A stretch of DNA of 64,000 nucleotides from Streptomyces sp. NBC_00286 (lineage in GTDB: Bacteria > Actinomycetota > Actinomycetes > Streptomycetales > Streptomycetaceae). A model generated the notes under the pieces. That model did no database searches. It was not told where the DNA came from and worked only from the letters and a program-made list of their open reading frames with translations. The stretch covers positions 2,976,001 through 3,040,000 of the forward strand of contig NZ_CP108054.1 in the NCBI RefSeq assembly GCF_036173125.1, written 5' to 3'. Positions 44,112 to 52,828 of this stretch are shown in pieces. Position numbers and translations under genes: made by a program. Each line of letters opens with the position of its first letter. The stretch's first letter is position 1.

Positions 44112-45374
44112 GTGCAGACTGAGCGTATGGCGGCGGTGCGGGGGAGCGAGCAGTGGTGGGCCCGGTTCGAGCGGTGGGGGCCGTACGCCCTGCTGGGGAC
44201 CGGGCTCGTCATCTCCGGCGCCACGAGCGACGTGATCCCCATGGACCGGGTGGCGTGGACCACCGTCGCGCTGCTGGTCCTCGCCGCGCTGGGCCTTGAG
44301 GTCTGGTCCGGGCGCGTGGTGCGCGGCCCGTCCGTCGCCGGCATCTGCTACTTCTTCGCGCGTTGGACCATCGCCTTCGTCCTCACCTGGCTCAACCCGT
44401 TCTTCGCCTTCTACGCCATCCTCGGCTACTTCACCGCGGACCGGCTGCTGCCCCGGCCGCTGGTGAAGGCGGGGCTCTTCGCCACCGCCGTCGTCATGGC
44501 AGGTTCGAACATCGGCGGCATGTCCAATCTGCGGTCGTGGGCAGCCTGGGCGGTGTTCGCGGCGGTGCTCGGCGCGCACATCGGGCTGACCGCCGTGTTC
44601 TCCCGGTTCGCCGAGAAGGAACAAGAGCAGGCCGACGCTCAGGCCGCCACCATCGCCGAACTCGAGCGCACCAACGCGGCGTTGCAGCAGGCCCTCGACG
44701 AGAACGCCGCGCTCCACGCCCAACTCCTCGTCCAGGCAAGGGAAGCAGGCGTCGCCGACGAGCGACGCCGGCTCGCCGCCGAGATCCACGACACCATCGC
44801 CCAGGGCCTGACCGGCATCATCGCCCAGCTCCAGGTCGTCGCGAACGCCCCCGACCTGCCGACCGCCCGCACCCATCTCGATCGCGCCTCCGCCCTGGCC
44901 CGCCACAGCCTCGGCGAGGCCCGCCGCTCCGTGCAGAACCTCGCGCCCGTGGCCCTGGAGCACGACGGGCTGCCCCAGGCGCTGAAGAAGACGGTCGCCG
45001 AATGGGCCGAACGGACGGGCGTACGCGCCGAGTTCACCACCACGGGCACCGCCGAGCACCTGCACGAGGAGGTCTCGGCGACCCTGCTGCGCATCGCCCA
45101 GGAGGCCCTGTCCAACGCCTCCCGGCACGCCCAAGCCGGCCGCCTCGGCGTCACCCTCTCCTTCATGGGCGACGAGGTCGTCCTCGACGTACGGGACGAC
45201 GGCCGCGGCTTCGACCCCCTGACGCTCCCCTCCCGCAACGGCCACGGCGGCTTCGGCCTCGACGGTATGCGCGCCCGCGCCGAACGCATCGCGGGCTCAC
45301 TGACGGTGGAGTCCGAACCAGGGCACGGTACGGCGGTGTCGGCTCGCGTACCGTTGGTGCGCCATGACCGATGA
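44112..45374 (+). CDS. NarL-family sensor histidine kinase, 420 aa
   Basis: About five to six N-terminal helices (residues 20-165) are followed by a coiled coil (EKEQEQADAQAATIAELERT), the HisKA_3 phosphoacceptor AEIHDTIAQGLTGIIAQLQ, and a HATPase domain (LLRIAQEALSNASRHAQA, VRDDGRGFDP, GGFGLDGMRARAE). There is no large sensor domain, so signals may come from the membrane or from the transporter itself, as in BceS-type coupling; that is inference. The GTG start has GGGAG seven bases upstream. It overlaps the response regulator gene by 11 bases. Confidence 0.92.
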   Translation: MQTERMAAVRGSEQWWARFERWGPYALLGTGLVISGATSDVIPMDRVAWTTVALLVLAALGLEVWSGRVVRGPSVAGICYFFARWTIAFVLTWLNPFFAFYAILGYFTADRLLPRPLVKAGLFATAVVMAGSNIGGMSNLRSWAAWAVFAAVLGAHIGLTAVFSRFAEKEQEQADAQAATIAELERTNAALQQALDENAALHAQLLVQAREAGVADERRRLAAEIHDTIAQGLTGIIAQLQVVANAPDLPTARTHLDRASALARHSLGEARRSVQNLAPVALEHDGLPQALKKTVAEWAERTGVRAEFTTTGTAEHLHEEVSATLLRIAQEALSNASRHAQAGRLGVTLSFMGDEVVLDVRDDGRGFDPLTLPSRNGHGGFGLDGMRARAERIAGSLTVESEPGHGTAVSARVPLVRHDR

Positions 45375-45999
45375 CGCCACCATCACGCTCCTCATCGTCG
45401 ACGACCATCCCGTCGTACGGGACGGTCTGCGCGGCATGTTCGAATCGGCACCGGGATTCACGGTGCTGGGCGAGGCGTCGAACGGCGTGGAAGCCGTAAC
45501 CCTGGCCCAATCCCTCGACCCCGACGTCGTGTTGATGGACCTCCGCATGCCCGGCGGCAACGGCGTGGAGGCCATCGCCGAGCTGACCAGGCAGGGCGCC
45601 CGCGCCAGGATCCTGGTCCTGACGACGTACGACACGGACTCCGACACCCTCCCCGCGATCGAGGCGGGCGCGACGGGTTACCTCCTGAAGGACGCCCCGA
45701 GGGACGAACTCTTCACGGCGGTCCGCGCGGCGGCGGAGGGCCGTACGGTCCTGTCTCCAGCGGTGGCGTCCCGCCTGGTCTCAGCAGTCCGAACTCCCGC
45801 GGGCGAGCCCCTCTCGACCCGCGAACGCGAGGTCCTGACACTGGTGGCGAAGGGCACCTCAAACCGAGAGATCGCCCGAGTCCTCTTCATCAGTGAGGCC
45901 ACAGTCAAAACACATCTCACCCACCTGTACGCCAAGTTGGGGGTCAAGGACAGGGCTGCGGCTGTGGCGGTTGGGTACGACCGGGGCATTCTGGGCTGA
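45364..45999 (+). CDS. NarL/LuxR-type response regulator, 211 aa
   Basis: The receiver has the acidic pair DD at residues 13-14, the phosphoacceptor Asp59 (VVLMDLRMPG), T86-T87 region VLTTYDTD and the late Lys (YLLKDAPRDE). The C-terminal LuxR helix-turn-helix reads LSTREREVLTLVAKGTSNRE and VKTHLTHLYAKLGVKDRAAA. Phosphorylated by the preceding kinase, it probably controls the operon itself or the divergent exporter pair. Confidence 0.94.
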   Translation: MTDDATITLLIVDDHPVVRDGLRGMFESAPGFTVLGEASNGVEAVTLAQSLDPDVVLMDLRMPGGNGVEAIAELTRQGARARILVLTTYDTDSDTLPAIEAGATGYLLKDAPRDELFTAVRAAAEGRTVLSPAVASRLVSAVRTPAGEPLSTREREVLTLVAKGTSNREIARVLFISEATVKTHLTHLYAKLGVKDRAAAVAVGYDRGILG

Positions 46000-46398
46000 G
46001 TGCAGGACGGCATCCCCTCCGCCGCCGGGGGCGGGAGCGCCCTTTAGGGGCGCGGGGCTGTGACATATGCGGCTCCGCCGCGATGGGGGTCCCCCCCCGC
46101 TCGAGCGCAGCCGAGAGTGGGGGAGCGACAAGCCACAACGAACCCGCACGCGCCCACGAACCCAACTCCCCACCCCGGTAGGCGCCGCCGCAGGCGAATA
46201 CAGGCGCGCGCCGCAGGGCGAAGGGCCTGGACGATTTCTGGCCAACATCCGTTCGCCCCACTGACATGTACGCGTCCCACCTGGCACTCTTCACCTCACG
46301 CGGCACTCCCGCACAGCTGCCGCAGGCACCCCGCACCGCCCCTTCCCCCGTCCGACGGGCCACCCACGCCTGTCGAGACCCCCCACAAAGGAGCTTGC
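46000..46398. repeat. intergenic repeat and promoter before M4 protease
   Basis: At 46035-46145 a near copy of the 13800-13925 repeat appears: GGGGCGCGGGGCTGTGACAT, TCCGCCGCGATGGGGGTCCC, GAGAGTGGGGGAGCGACAAG, CCACAACGAACCCGC. GCGCCC-ttta-GGGGCGC forms a short stem just after the response regulator. The rest (46150-46398) holds no supported gene and likely the protease promoter. Confidence 0.6.
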
Positions 46399-48054
46399 GT
46401 GACCCCCCTCTACGCGCGTCACAAGCGCACCACTCTGGCCATAGCCACCGCCGTCGCGGCCGGAGCCCTCCTCACCGCCGGTCTGACCACCGGCGCCACC
46501 GCCCAGTCCCCCGCCGAGCCGTCCGGCTCCACCGGCGCGCAACTCGCGGCCGCCCCCGTCCAGTTGACCCCAGCAGCTCGCACAAGCCTGATCAAGAAGG
46601 CCGACGCGGCGACGACCGAAACGGCAGACGACATAGGCCTCGGCACCAAGGAGAAGCTGGTCGTCAGAGACGTCGTCAAGGACGCCGACGGCGCCACGCA
46701 CACCCGCTACGAGCGGACGTACGACGGACTCCCCGTCCTCGGCGGCGACTTGGTGATCCACGAGACCAAGTCCGGCAAGACGGAGGGCGTGACGAGGGCG
46801 ACGAAGGCCGACATCAAGGTCACCGACGTCACGCCCGACATCGCCAAGTCCACCGCGGAGAAGCAGGCGTTGAAGGCCGCCAAGGCGGAGGGCAGCAAGA
46901 AGTCCGCGGCCGACAAGGCGCCCCGTAAGGTCATCTGGGCGGCGAGCGGCAAGCCGGCCCTCGCGTACGAGACGGTCGTCGGCGGCTTCCAGCACGACGG
47001 CACCCCGCAGGAACTGCACGTCATCACGGACGCCACCACGGGCGAGAAGCTGTACGAGTGGGAGGCGATCCAGACCGGTACGGGCCACAGCCAGTACAGC
47101 GGCGACGTCACCATCGGCACCTCGCTGTCGGGCTCGACGTACCAGCTCAACGACCCGACCCGGGGCGCCGGCAAGACGTACAACCTCAATCGCGGTACGT
47201 CCGGCACCGGCACCCTCTTCACCGACGCTGACGACACCTGGGGCACGGGCGCGGCCTCCGACGCCCAGACCGCCGCCGTGGACGCGCACTTCGGCGCGCA
47301 GGTCACCTGGGACTTTTACAAGAACGTCCTCGGCCGCAGCGGCATCAGGAACGACGGCAAGGCCGCCTACTCCCGCGTCCACTACGGCAACGCGTACGTC
47401 AACGCCTTCTGGTCCGACGGCTGCTTCTGCATGACGTACGGCGACGGCGCGGGCAACGCGAAGCCGCTGACGTCGATCGACGTGGCGGCCCACGAGATGA
47501 CGCACGGCGTCACCTCCAACACCGCGGGCCTCAACTACAGCGGTGAATCAGGTGGGTTGAACGAGGCGACGTCCGACATCTTCGGCGCGGCGGTGGAGTT
47601 CTACGCCGACAACTCGAAGGACGTGGGCGACTACCTGATCGGCGAGAAGATCGACATCAACGGCGACGGCACGCCGCTGCGCTACATGGACAAGCCCAGC
47701 AAGGACGGCAAATCGGCCGACGCCTGGTCCTCCAGCCTGGGCGGCTTGGACGTCCACTACTCGTCGGGCCCGGCGAACCACTTCTTCTACCTGCTGAGCG
47801 AGGGCAGCGGCACCAAGACGATCAACGGAGTCACCTACGACTCCCCCACCTCCAACGGCTCCACGATCACCGGCATCGGCCGCGACAAGGCGGTCCAGAT
47901 CTGGTATAAGGCGCTGACCGAGTACATGACGTCGACAACGAAGTACGCGGGCGCCCGCACGGCGACACTGAGCGCGGCAAGCGACCTGTACGGCGCAACG
48001 AGCACGGAGTACAAGGCGGTTCAGGCAGCCTGGGCCGCGGTCAACGTGAACTGA
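46399..48054 (+). CDS. secreted neutral metalloprotease, M4 (thermolysin) family, 551 aa
   Basis: A signal peptide (KRTTLAIATAVAAGALLTAG) leads an FTP/PepSY propeptide (about residues 60-210; LVVRDVVKDADGATHTRYER) and an M4 catalytic domain. Zinc motif: DVAAHEMTHGVTSNT, with the third ligand in GGLNEATSDIFG; substrate region and His follow (DVHYSSGPANHFFYLLS). The enzyme should be secreted as a zymogen and mature by self-cleavage. The start is the GTG at 46399 with AAGGAG five bases upstream. A hairpin terminator follows at 48079. Confidence 0.95.
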   Translation: MTPLYARHKRTTLAIATAVAAGALLTAGLTTGATAQSPAEPSGSTGAQLAAAPVQLTPAARTSLIKKADAATTETADDIGLGTKEKLVVRDVVKDADGATHTRYERTYDGLPVLGGDLVIHETKSGKTEGVTRATKADIKVTDVTPDIAKSTAEKQALKAAKAEGSKKSAADKAPRKVIWAASGKPALAYETVVGGFQHDGTPQELHVITDATTGEKLYEWEAIQTGTGHSQYSGDVTIGTSLSGSTYQLNDPTRGAGKTYNLNRGTSGTGTLFTDADDTWGTGAASDAQTAAVDAHFGAQVTWDFYKNVLGRSGIRNDGKAAYSRVHYGNAYVNAFWSDGCFCMTYGDGAGNAKPLTSIDVAAHEMTHGVTSNTAGLNYSGESGGLNEATSDIFGAAVEFYADNSKDVGDYLIGEKIDINGDGTPLRYMDKPSKDGKSADAWSSSLGGLDVHYSSGPANHFFYLLSEGSGTKTINGVTYDSPTSNGSTITGIGRDKAVQIWYKALTEYMTSTTKYAGARTATLSAASDLYGATSTEYKAVQAAWAAVNVN

Positions 48055-48078
48055 TCCCAGCCACTCACGCACACACAT

Positions 48079-48116
48079 GGGCAGCCCCCGAAAAGAAGGC
48101 GTTCCGGGGGCTGCCC
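48079..48116 (+). terminator. terminator after M4 protease
   Basis: GGGCAGCCCCCG pairs with CGGGGGCTGCCC (12-bp stem) across a 14-base loop, 25 bases after the stop. Confidence 0.75.
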
Positions 48117-48129
48117 TACGCTGCTCCCC

Positions 48130-48648
48130 ATGCCCTCCACGGAAACGCCCTTCACGTACGAGGACGTGGGCGCGACCCGCGAGAACCGCACCCCGCCCGG
48201 CTACCACCCCCTACACGTCAGAACCCGCATCGGCGAGGGCCGCAGGGTCTTCGAGGCCTCATACCAGGCAGTCCTCACCTGGGAACTCCACCGAGCAATG
48301 GGCGTAGGCATCACCACAGAAGCCCCCAAGGCGGCCCCCGGCGTAGAACTGACGGTCACCCTCGCCGGCTTGATCAAGGCCCCCTGCCGAATCGTCTGGA
48401 CGGTAGAAGAACCCCGCCAAGCCGGCTGGGCCTACGGCACCCTCCCCGGCCACCCCGAATCCGGCGAGGAAGCCTTCCTGGTCGAAATGACAGGCGACGG
48501 CACGGTCTGGCTGACGGTCAGGGCCTTCAGCCGCGCGGCAAAGTGGTACGCGCGAGCGGGGGGCCCGGCTACGCGGGGGCTGCAGCATGCGTATGCACGG
48601 AGGTGCGGGGCGGTGTTGCGGCGGTTGCACGGGGGTGACGAGGTCTAG
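48130..48648 (+). CDS. DUF1990 family protein, 172 aa
   Basis: The YndB/DUF1990 pattern is clear: PFTYEDVGATRENRTPPGYH at the N-terminus, GRRVFEASYQAVLTWELHRA, GLIKAPCRIVWTVEE, RQAGWAYGTLPGHPESGEE and a conserved C-terminal ARRCGAVLRRL. The fold belongs to the SRPBCC group; the role is unknown. The ATG has no obvious ribosome site and lies 14 bases after a terminator, so a leaderless transcript is possible. Confidence 0.82.
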   Translation: MPSTETPFTYEDVGATRENRTPPGYHPLHVRTRIGEGRRVFEASYQAVLTWELHRAMGVGITTEAPKAAPGVELTVTLAGLIKAPCRIVWTVEEPRQAGWAYGTLPGHPESGEEAFLVEMTGDGTVWLTVRAFSRAAKWYARAGGPATRGLQHAYARRCGAVLRRLHGGDEV

Positions 48649-48713
48649 TACGGCCACTCTCCGCATTCACTGGTGGCGGCAGGGCGAACCGGTGCCGGTG
48701 CTACGGTCCCCGT

Positions 48714-49112
48714 ATGTCCAAGGCCGAGATCGACGGCGTCACCGCCGAGTTCTTCAGTGCGTTCGACAACAGGGGCGGCAAGGCCGCAGATGTGGATCGG
48801 GTCCGCCGACTGGTAGTGCCTGGGGGCATCCTCATCAAGGCAGGGCCGGAGTTCATGGTGTACACCGTGGAGGAATTCATCGAGCCACGCCAACAGCTGC
48901 TGGCCGGGGGCCGACTGGTGAACTTCAACGAGTGGGAGACTGCGGAGCGCACCGAGACGGTCGGCGCCATCGCATCGCGGTTCAGCGAGTACCGGAAATC
49001 CGGGGTCTTCGATGGCGTGCCCTTCGAGGGCGGCGGGACGAAGGCGATGCAGTTCGTACTCACCCCGGATGGCTGGCGGATCGCTGCGATCTCCTGGTGT
49101 GACCGGCCCTGA
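48714..49112 (+). CDS. SnoaL-like/DUF4440 protein, 132 aa
   Basis: An alpha-beta sheet protein with the NTF2-like cone fold: VTAEFFSAFDNRGGKAADVD, LVVPGGILIKAGPEFMVYTV, a middle FNEWETAERTETVGAIASRF, and the last strand QFVLTPDGWRIAAISWCDRP. Such proteins act as polyketide cyclases, isomerases or binding proteins. Catalytic residues cannot be assigned. It lies alone between two small genes. Confidence 0.72.
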   Translation: MSKAEIDGVTAEFFSAFDNRGGKAADVDRVRRLVVPGGILIKAGPEFMVYTVEEFIEPRQQLLAGGRLVNFNEWETAERTETVGAIASRFSEYRKSGVFDGVPFEGGGTKAMQFVLTPDGWRIAAISWCDRP

Positions 49113-49177
49113 GGTCACAAGCCGCACCGCGCACGAAACCTACGCGAGGCGCTGGCGCTCTACTTCGAGGATGTCCG

Positions 49178-49549
49178 ATGAATCTGAACCTTCGAGGTGA
49201 AGCAGTCATCCGCGTCTGCTTTGACGCGGCTCTCACCATCCTGACCAATGGGGATTGTGAACTGCGCGTCGAGGGTGAGGCGGTTCTTCACGTTCCGGTC
49301 GGGGATCGTGTGGCTTTCGATCCGTGTACGCCGGACATTGTGGCTCCCTCTCTCGTCCGACTGGCTCGTGACGTGATTTCTCAGGCCGAGGTGGGAAATT
49401 CCGGGGAGCTTGCGATGGAATTCGAGAGCGGCGTGAAACTGACTGTCCAGCCCGATGACGACTATGAGGCCTGGGGACTTGTCGGGCCGAAGAGAAGGCG
49501 AGTTGTCTGCACGCCCGGAGGGGAGATCGCGGTGTGGAGCGAGGAGTGA
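49178..49549 (+). CDS. DUF6188-like small protein, 123 aa
   Basis: A cytoplasmic beta-rich protein with VIRVCFDAALTILTNGDCEL, FDPCTPDIVAPSLVRLARDV and a C-terminal YEAWGLVGPKRRRVVCTPGG then EIAVW. The last motif is what I associate with DUF6188; the assignment is from memory. Function is unknown. GAGG lies seven bases before the ATG. It faces glgP across a long palindrome. Confidence 0.65.
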   Translation: MNLNLRGEAVIRVCFDAALTILTNGDCELRVEGEAVLHVPVGDRVAFDPCTPDIVAPSLVRLARDVISQAEVGNSGELAMEFESGVKLTVQPDDDYEAWGLVGPKRRRVVCTPGGEIAVWSEE

Positions 49550-49613
49550 AGGAACGCAGGGGTCGGGAAGCTCCCGATGTTGTCGGCCAAGCCTCACCGG
49601 GCAGGGGGTTGGT

Positions 49614-49657
49614 CCGGGAATTGTGACACTTGCCGGGGCAAGTGTCACAATTCCCGG
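49614..49657. terminator. 21-bp perfect inverted repeat, bidirectional terminator
   Basis: The 21-base arm 49614-49634 is repeated exactly inverted at 49637-49657, leaving only GG between. The stem ends in GGGAATTGTGACACTTGCC. Placed between convergent DUF6188-like and glgP genes, it should end both transcripts. Confidence 0.75.
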
Positions 49658-49742
49658 ATCGCCTACCTGGGGCCCGCAGCGTCGGCTGCCGCGCAGCACG
49701 GTGCGCCGGCCGGCCGCTCAACCACAACCGGGGCGGCCACGC

Positions 49743-52370
49743 TCACCGCATCAAAACCCCCGCCGCCTCCACCAACTCCTCCGAAGGAACCGCCACCAAC
49801 CCCAACTCCGCGCTCGACGCCAGGAGTCGGTGCGTAGGCAGGATGCGGACCGTGTAGCCGAAGGGGCCTGTGCGGTCCAGGGAGAGGGGGCCCTCGTAGT
49901 GCCAGTGGCCCTCCTGGTCCGGGCCGCCTGCTGGTTTCAGGGGGATCGCTGTGCCGTCGGTGATGCGGTCCTCCGCGTCTACTCGGCCTGAGACGGCCTG
50001 GACCTCGACGTCGTCGGGGGCCAGGTCACCCAGGCCCACTTGGACGCGTAGGGACATGGTTGTGCCTAGTTCTGCCGTCGTCGTGGCTGCCGATGTCTCC
50101 ACGTGGTCGACCGTTACGCGTGGCCAGGCCGTGCGGATGCGGGACTTCCACGTCGCCAACTCGCGGGCGGAAGAGGGGTCCATGGAGCGGTGGGCGCGGG
50201 CTGCGGGGGCGTAGAGGCGTTCTACGTACTCGCGGACCATGCGGCCGGCTAGGACCTTCGGGCCGAGCAGGGTCAGGGTCTGGCGGACCATTTCGATCCA
50301 GCGGTCGGGGAGGCCGGCGGGGCCGCGGTCGTAGAAGCGGGGGGCCACGCGCTGCTCCAGCAGCTCGTACAGCGCCGACGCCTCCAGATCGTCGCGGCGG
50401 TCCTCGTCCGTCGCCTCCGTGCCGTCCGCCGTGGGGATTGCCCAGCCGAAGTCCGGCTGGAACCATTCGTCCCACCAGCCGTCCAGGACCGACAGGTTCA
50501 GGCAGCCGTTCAGCGCCGCCTTCATGCCGGACGTGCCGCAGGCCTCCAGGGGGCGCAGCGGGTTGTTGAGCCAGATGTCGCAGCCGGGGTAGAGCTTCTG
50601 GGCCATCGCCATGCCGTAGTCCGGGAGGAACACGAGCCGGTGGCGTACGCGCGGGTCGTCCGCGAAGCGCACCAGTTCCTGGATGAGGCGCTTGCCGCCG
50701 TCGTCCGCCGGGTGCGCCTTGCCCGCCACCACGATCTGGACGGGGCGCTCGGGGTGCAGCAGCAGGTCCAGCAGCCGGTCGCGGTCGCGGAGCATCAGGG
50801 TCAGGCGCTTGTACGAGGGGACGCGGCGCGCGAAGCCGATCGTCAGTACGTCCGGGTCCAGCACGCCGTCGATCCAGCCGAGTTCGGCCGTGCCGGCGCC
50901 GCGCTGGCGCCAGGACGCGTACAGCCTCTCCCGTACTTCCGTGACCAGCTGCTCGCGCAGTACCCGGCGCAACTCCCAGATGTCCTGGTCGGGGATCTCC
51001 GCCACGGCGTCCCAGCGGTCCGAGGCGCCGACCGTCATGGCGTCCTCCGTGCGCTGCGCGCCGATCTGGCGGGCGCCGAGCCGGAAGACCTCGGGCGCCA
51101 CCCAGGTGGGCGCGTGCACCCCGTTCGTCACGGAGGTGATCGGCACCTCGTCGGCGTCGAAGCCCGGCCAGAGCCCGGAGAACATCTCCCGGCTGACGTG
51201 CCCGTGCAGCAACGACACCCCGTTGGCGCGCTGGCCGAGGCGCAGGCCCATCACCGCCATGTTGAAGAGGTTCGGTTCGCCCCCCGGATACGTCTCCATC
51301 CCGAGCTGGAGAATCCGCTCCACCTCGATCCGCGGAAGCTCCGCGTCGGGGCCGAAGTGCCGGGCCACCAGCTCCCGGTCGAAGCGGTCGATTCCGGCGG
51401 GCACGGGGGTGTGGGTCGTGAAGACGGTTCCGGCGCGGACCGCCTCCAGCGCGGCGTCGAAGTCCAGGTCGTCATAAGAGAGTTCGTGAATACGTTCAAG
51501 ACCGAGGAACCCGGCGTGCCCCTCGTTCGTATGGAAGACCTCCGGCCTCGCGTGCCCGGTCAGCCGGCAGTACGTACGGACCGCCCGCACCCCGCCGATC
51601 CCCAGCAGCATCTCCTGGAGCAGCCGGTGCTCGCTTCCGCCCCCGTACAGCCGGTCCGTCACACCGCGCTCGCCGAGGTCGTTCTCCTCGACGTCCGAGT
51701 CGAGGAGCAGCAGCGGAACCCGGCCGACCTGCGCCACCCAGATACGGGCCCGGAGCGATTTCTCGCCGGGCAGGGCCAGGGAGACATGGGAGGGCGTGCC
51801 GTCCTCCTCGCGCAGCAGCGACAGCGGGAGTTCATTCGGGTCGAGTACCGGATAGTGCTCCTGCTGCCAGCCGTCCCGCGACAGCGTCTGCCGGAAGTAA
51901 CCGTGCCGGTAGAGCAGTCCGACACCGATCAGGGGTACGCCGAGATCGCTGGCCGCCTTGAGATGGTCCCCGGCGAGGATGCCGAGGCCGCCGGAGTACT
52001 GGGGCAGCGCGGCCGTGATGCCGAACTCGGGTGAGAAGTAGGCGATGGCGGCGGGCAGTTCGGACGACTGGGACTGGGTCTGGTACCAGCGGGCGCCGGT
52101 CACGTAGTCCTTCAGGTCGTCGGCCGCCGCGGCGAGCCGCCGCAGGAAGCGCCGGTCCTCGGCCAGCTCGGCGAGCCGTCCGGGCGAGACGTTCCCGAGG
52201 AGGCGTACGGGATCGTTCTCGGAGGCGGCCCAGCGCTCGGGGTCCACGGACTGGAAGAGATCACGGGTCTCGGCATGCCAGGACCAGCGCAGATTGCGCG
52301 CCAGATCACTGAGCGGGTGAAGGGCTTCGGGGAGTACGGGACGCACGGTGAACCTGCGGATGGCCTTCAC
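49743..52370 (-). CDS. glgP: alpha-glucan (glycogen) phosphorylase, 875 aa
   Basis: Releases glucose-1-phosphate from the non-reducing ends of glycogen. An N-terminal DUF3417 domain (residues 1-120: LPEALHPLSDLARNLRWSWH) precedes the phosphorylase core with PEFGITAALPQYSGGLGILA, EVFHTNEGHAGFLGLER, and the PLP site EACGTSGMKAALNGCLNLSV, the Lys binding PLP. Length fits the actinobacterial GlgP type rather than the shorter animal type. It is divergent from the glgE operon with a subtilase gene in between. Confidence 0.94.
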   Translation of the reverse strand: MKAIRRFTVRPVLPEALHPLSDLARNLRWSWHAETRDLFQSVDPERWAASENDPVRLLGNVSPGRLAELAEDRRFLRRLAAAADDLKDYVTGARWYQTQSQSSELPAAIAYFSPEFGITAALPQYSGGLGILAGDHLKAASDLGVPLIGVGLLYRHGYFRQTLSRDGWQQEHYPVLDPNELPLSLLREEDGTPSHVSLALPGEKSLRARIWVAQVGRVPLLLLDSDVEENDLGERGVTDRLYGGGSEHRLLQEMLLGIGGVRAVRTYCRLTGHARPEVFHTNEGHAGFLGLERIHELSYDDLDFDAALEAVRAGTVFTTHTPVPAGIDRFDRELVARHFGPDAELPRIEVERILQLGMETYPGGEPNLFNMAVMGLRLGQRANGVSLLHGHVSREMFSGLWPGFDADEVPITSVTNGVHAPTWVAPEVFRLGARQIGAQRTEDAMTVGASDRWDAVAEIPDQDIWELRRVLREQLVTEVRERLYASWRQRGAGTAELGWIDGVLDPDVLTIGFARRVPSYKRLTLMLRDRDRLLDLLLHPERPVQIVVAGKAHPADDGGKRLIQELVRFADDPRVRHRLVFLPDYGMAMAQKLYPGCDIWLNNPLRPLEACGTSGMKAALNGCLNLSVLDGWWDEWFQPDFGWAIPTADGTEATDEDRRDDLEASALYELLEQRVAPRFYDRGPAGLPDRWIEMVRQTLTLLGPKVLAGRMVREYVERLYAPAARAHRSMDPSSARELATWKSRIRTAWPRVTVDHVETSAATTTAELGTTMSLRVQVGLGDLAPDDVEVQAVSGRVDAEDRITDGTAIPLKPAGGPDQEGHWHYEGPLSLDRTGPFGYTVRILPTHRLLASSAELGLVAVPSEELVEAAGVLMR

Positions 52371-52828
52371 GAGCTTCCACCTTCACGGGGGCCTACGCGG
52401 CAGCGGTGCGCACATGCTTACGCGTGCGCGCCTTTTGTCATCCATGACGGTAGCGGGGCGGTGCCGCCGTAACCACGGCGCCGGTCGCTCCGCGGGTGGG
52501 GCAGTTCTTCGTCTGCCGGCCCGACGTGGCTGGTCGCGCCCCGCGGCGGAGCCGCAAATGTCACAGCCCCGCGCCCCTGAAGGGGCGCTCCTCCTGCACC
52601 GGAGTTGCAGACGGCACCGTCTCGCATTGTGCCCGTACAGAACCCGGCTTGAAATCGCCGCAACCTTCACACGTAAAGCACGCGAGATATGGCCGATTCC
52701 GCCACGTCGCGCGGCCTTGTGGCACGTCACAGCGCACGAGAGGCTGCCAGAGGCGATCCGACCTGCACCTGTCAGGGCACCGCGCAACTGCGGTCGGAGT
52801 ACGTCGAGTTGAGGAGGGGAACTCACAC
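52371..52828. repeat. intergenic region with inverted repeat copy
   Basis: About 460 bases between divergent glgP and subtilase genes. At 52529-52590 the dispersed repeat appears inverted (GTGGCTGGTCGCGCCCCGCG, GCGGAGCCGCAAATGTCACA, GCCCCGCGCCCCTGAAGGGG). The rest, down to the GAGGAGGGG at 52811, should hold two promoters; no gene is supported. Confidence 0.55.
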
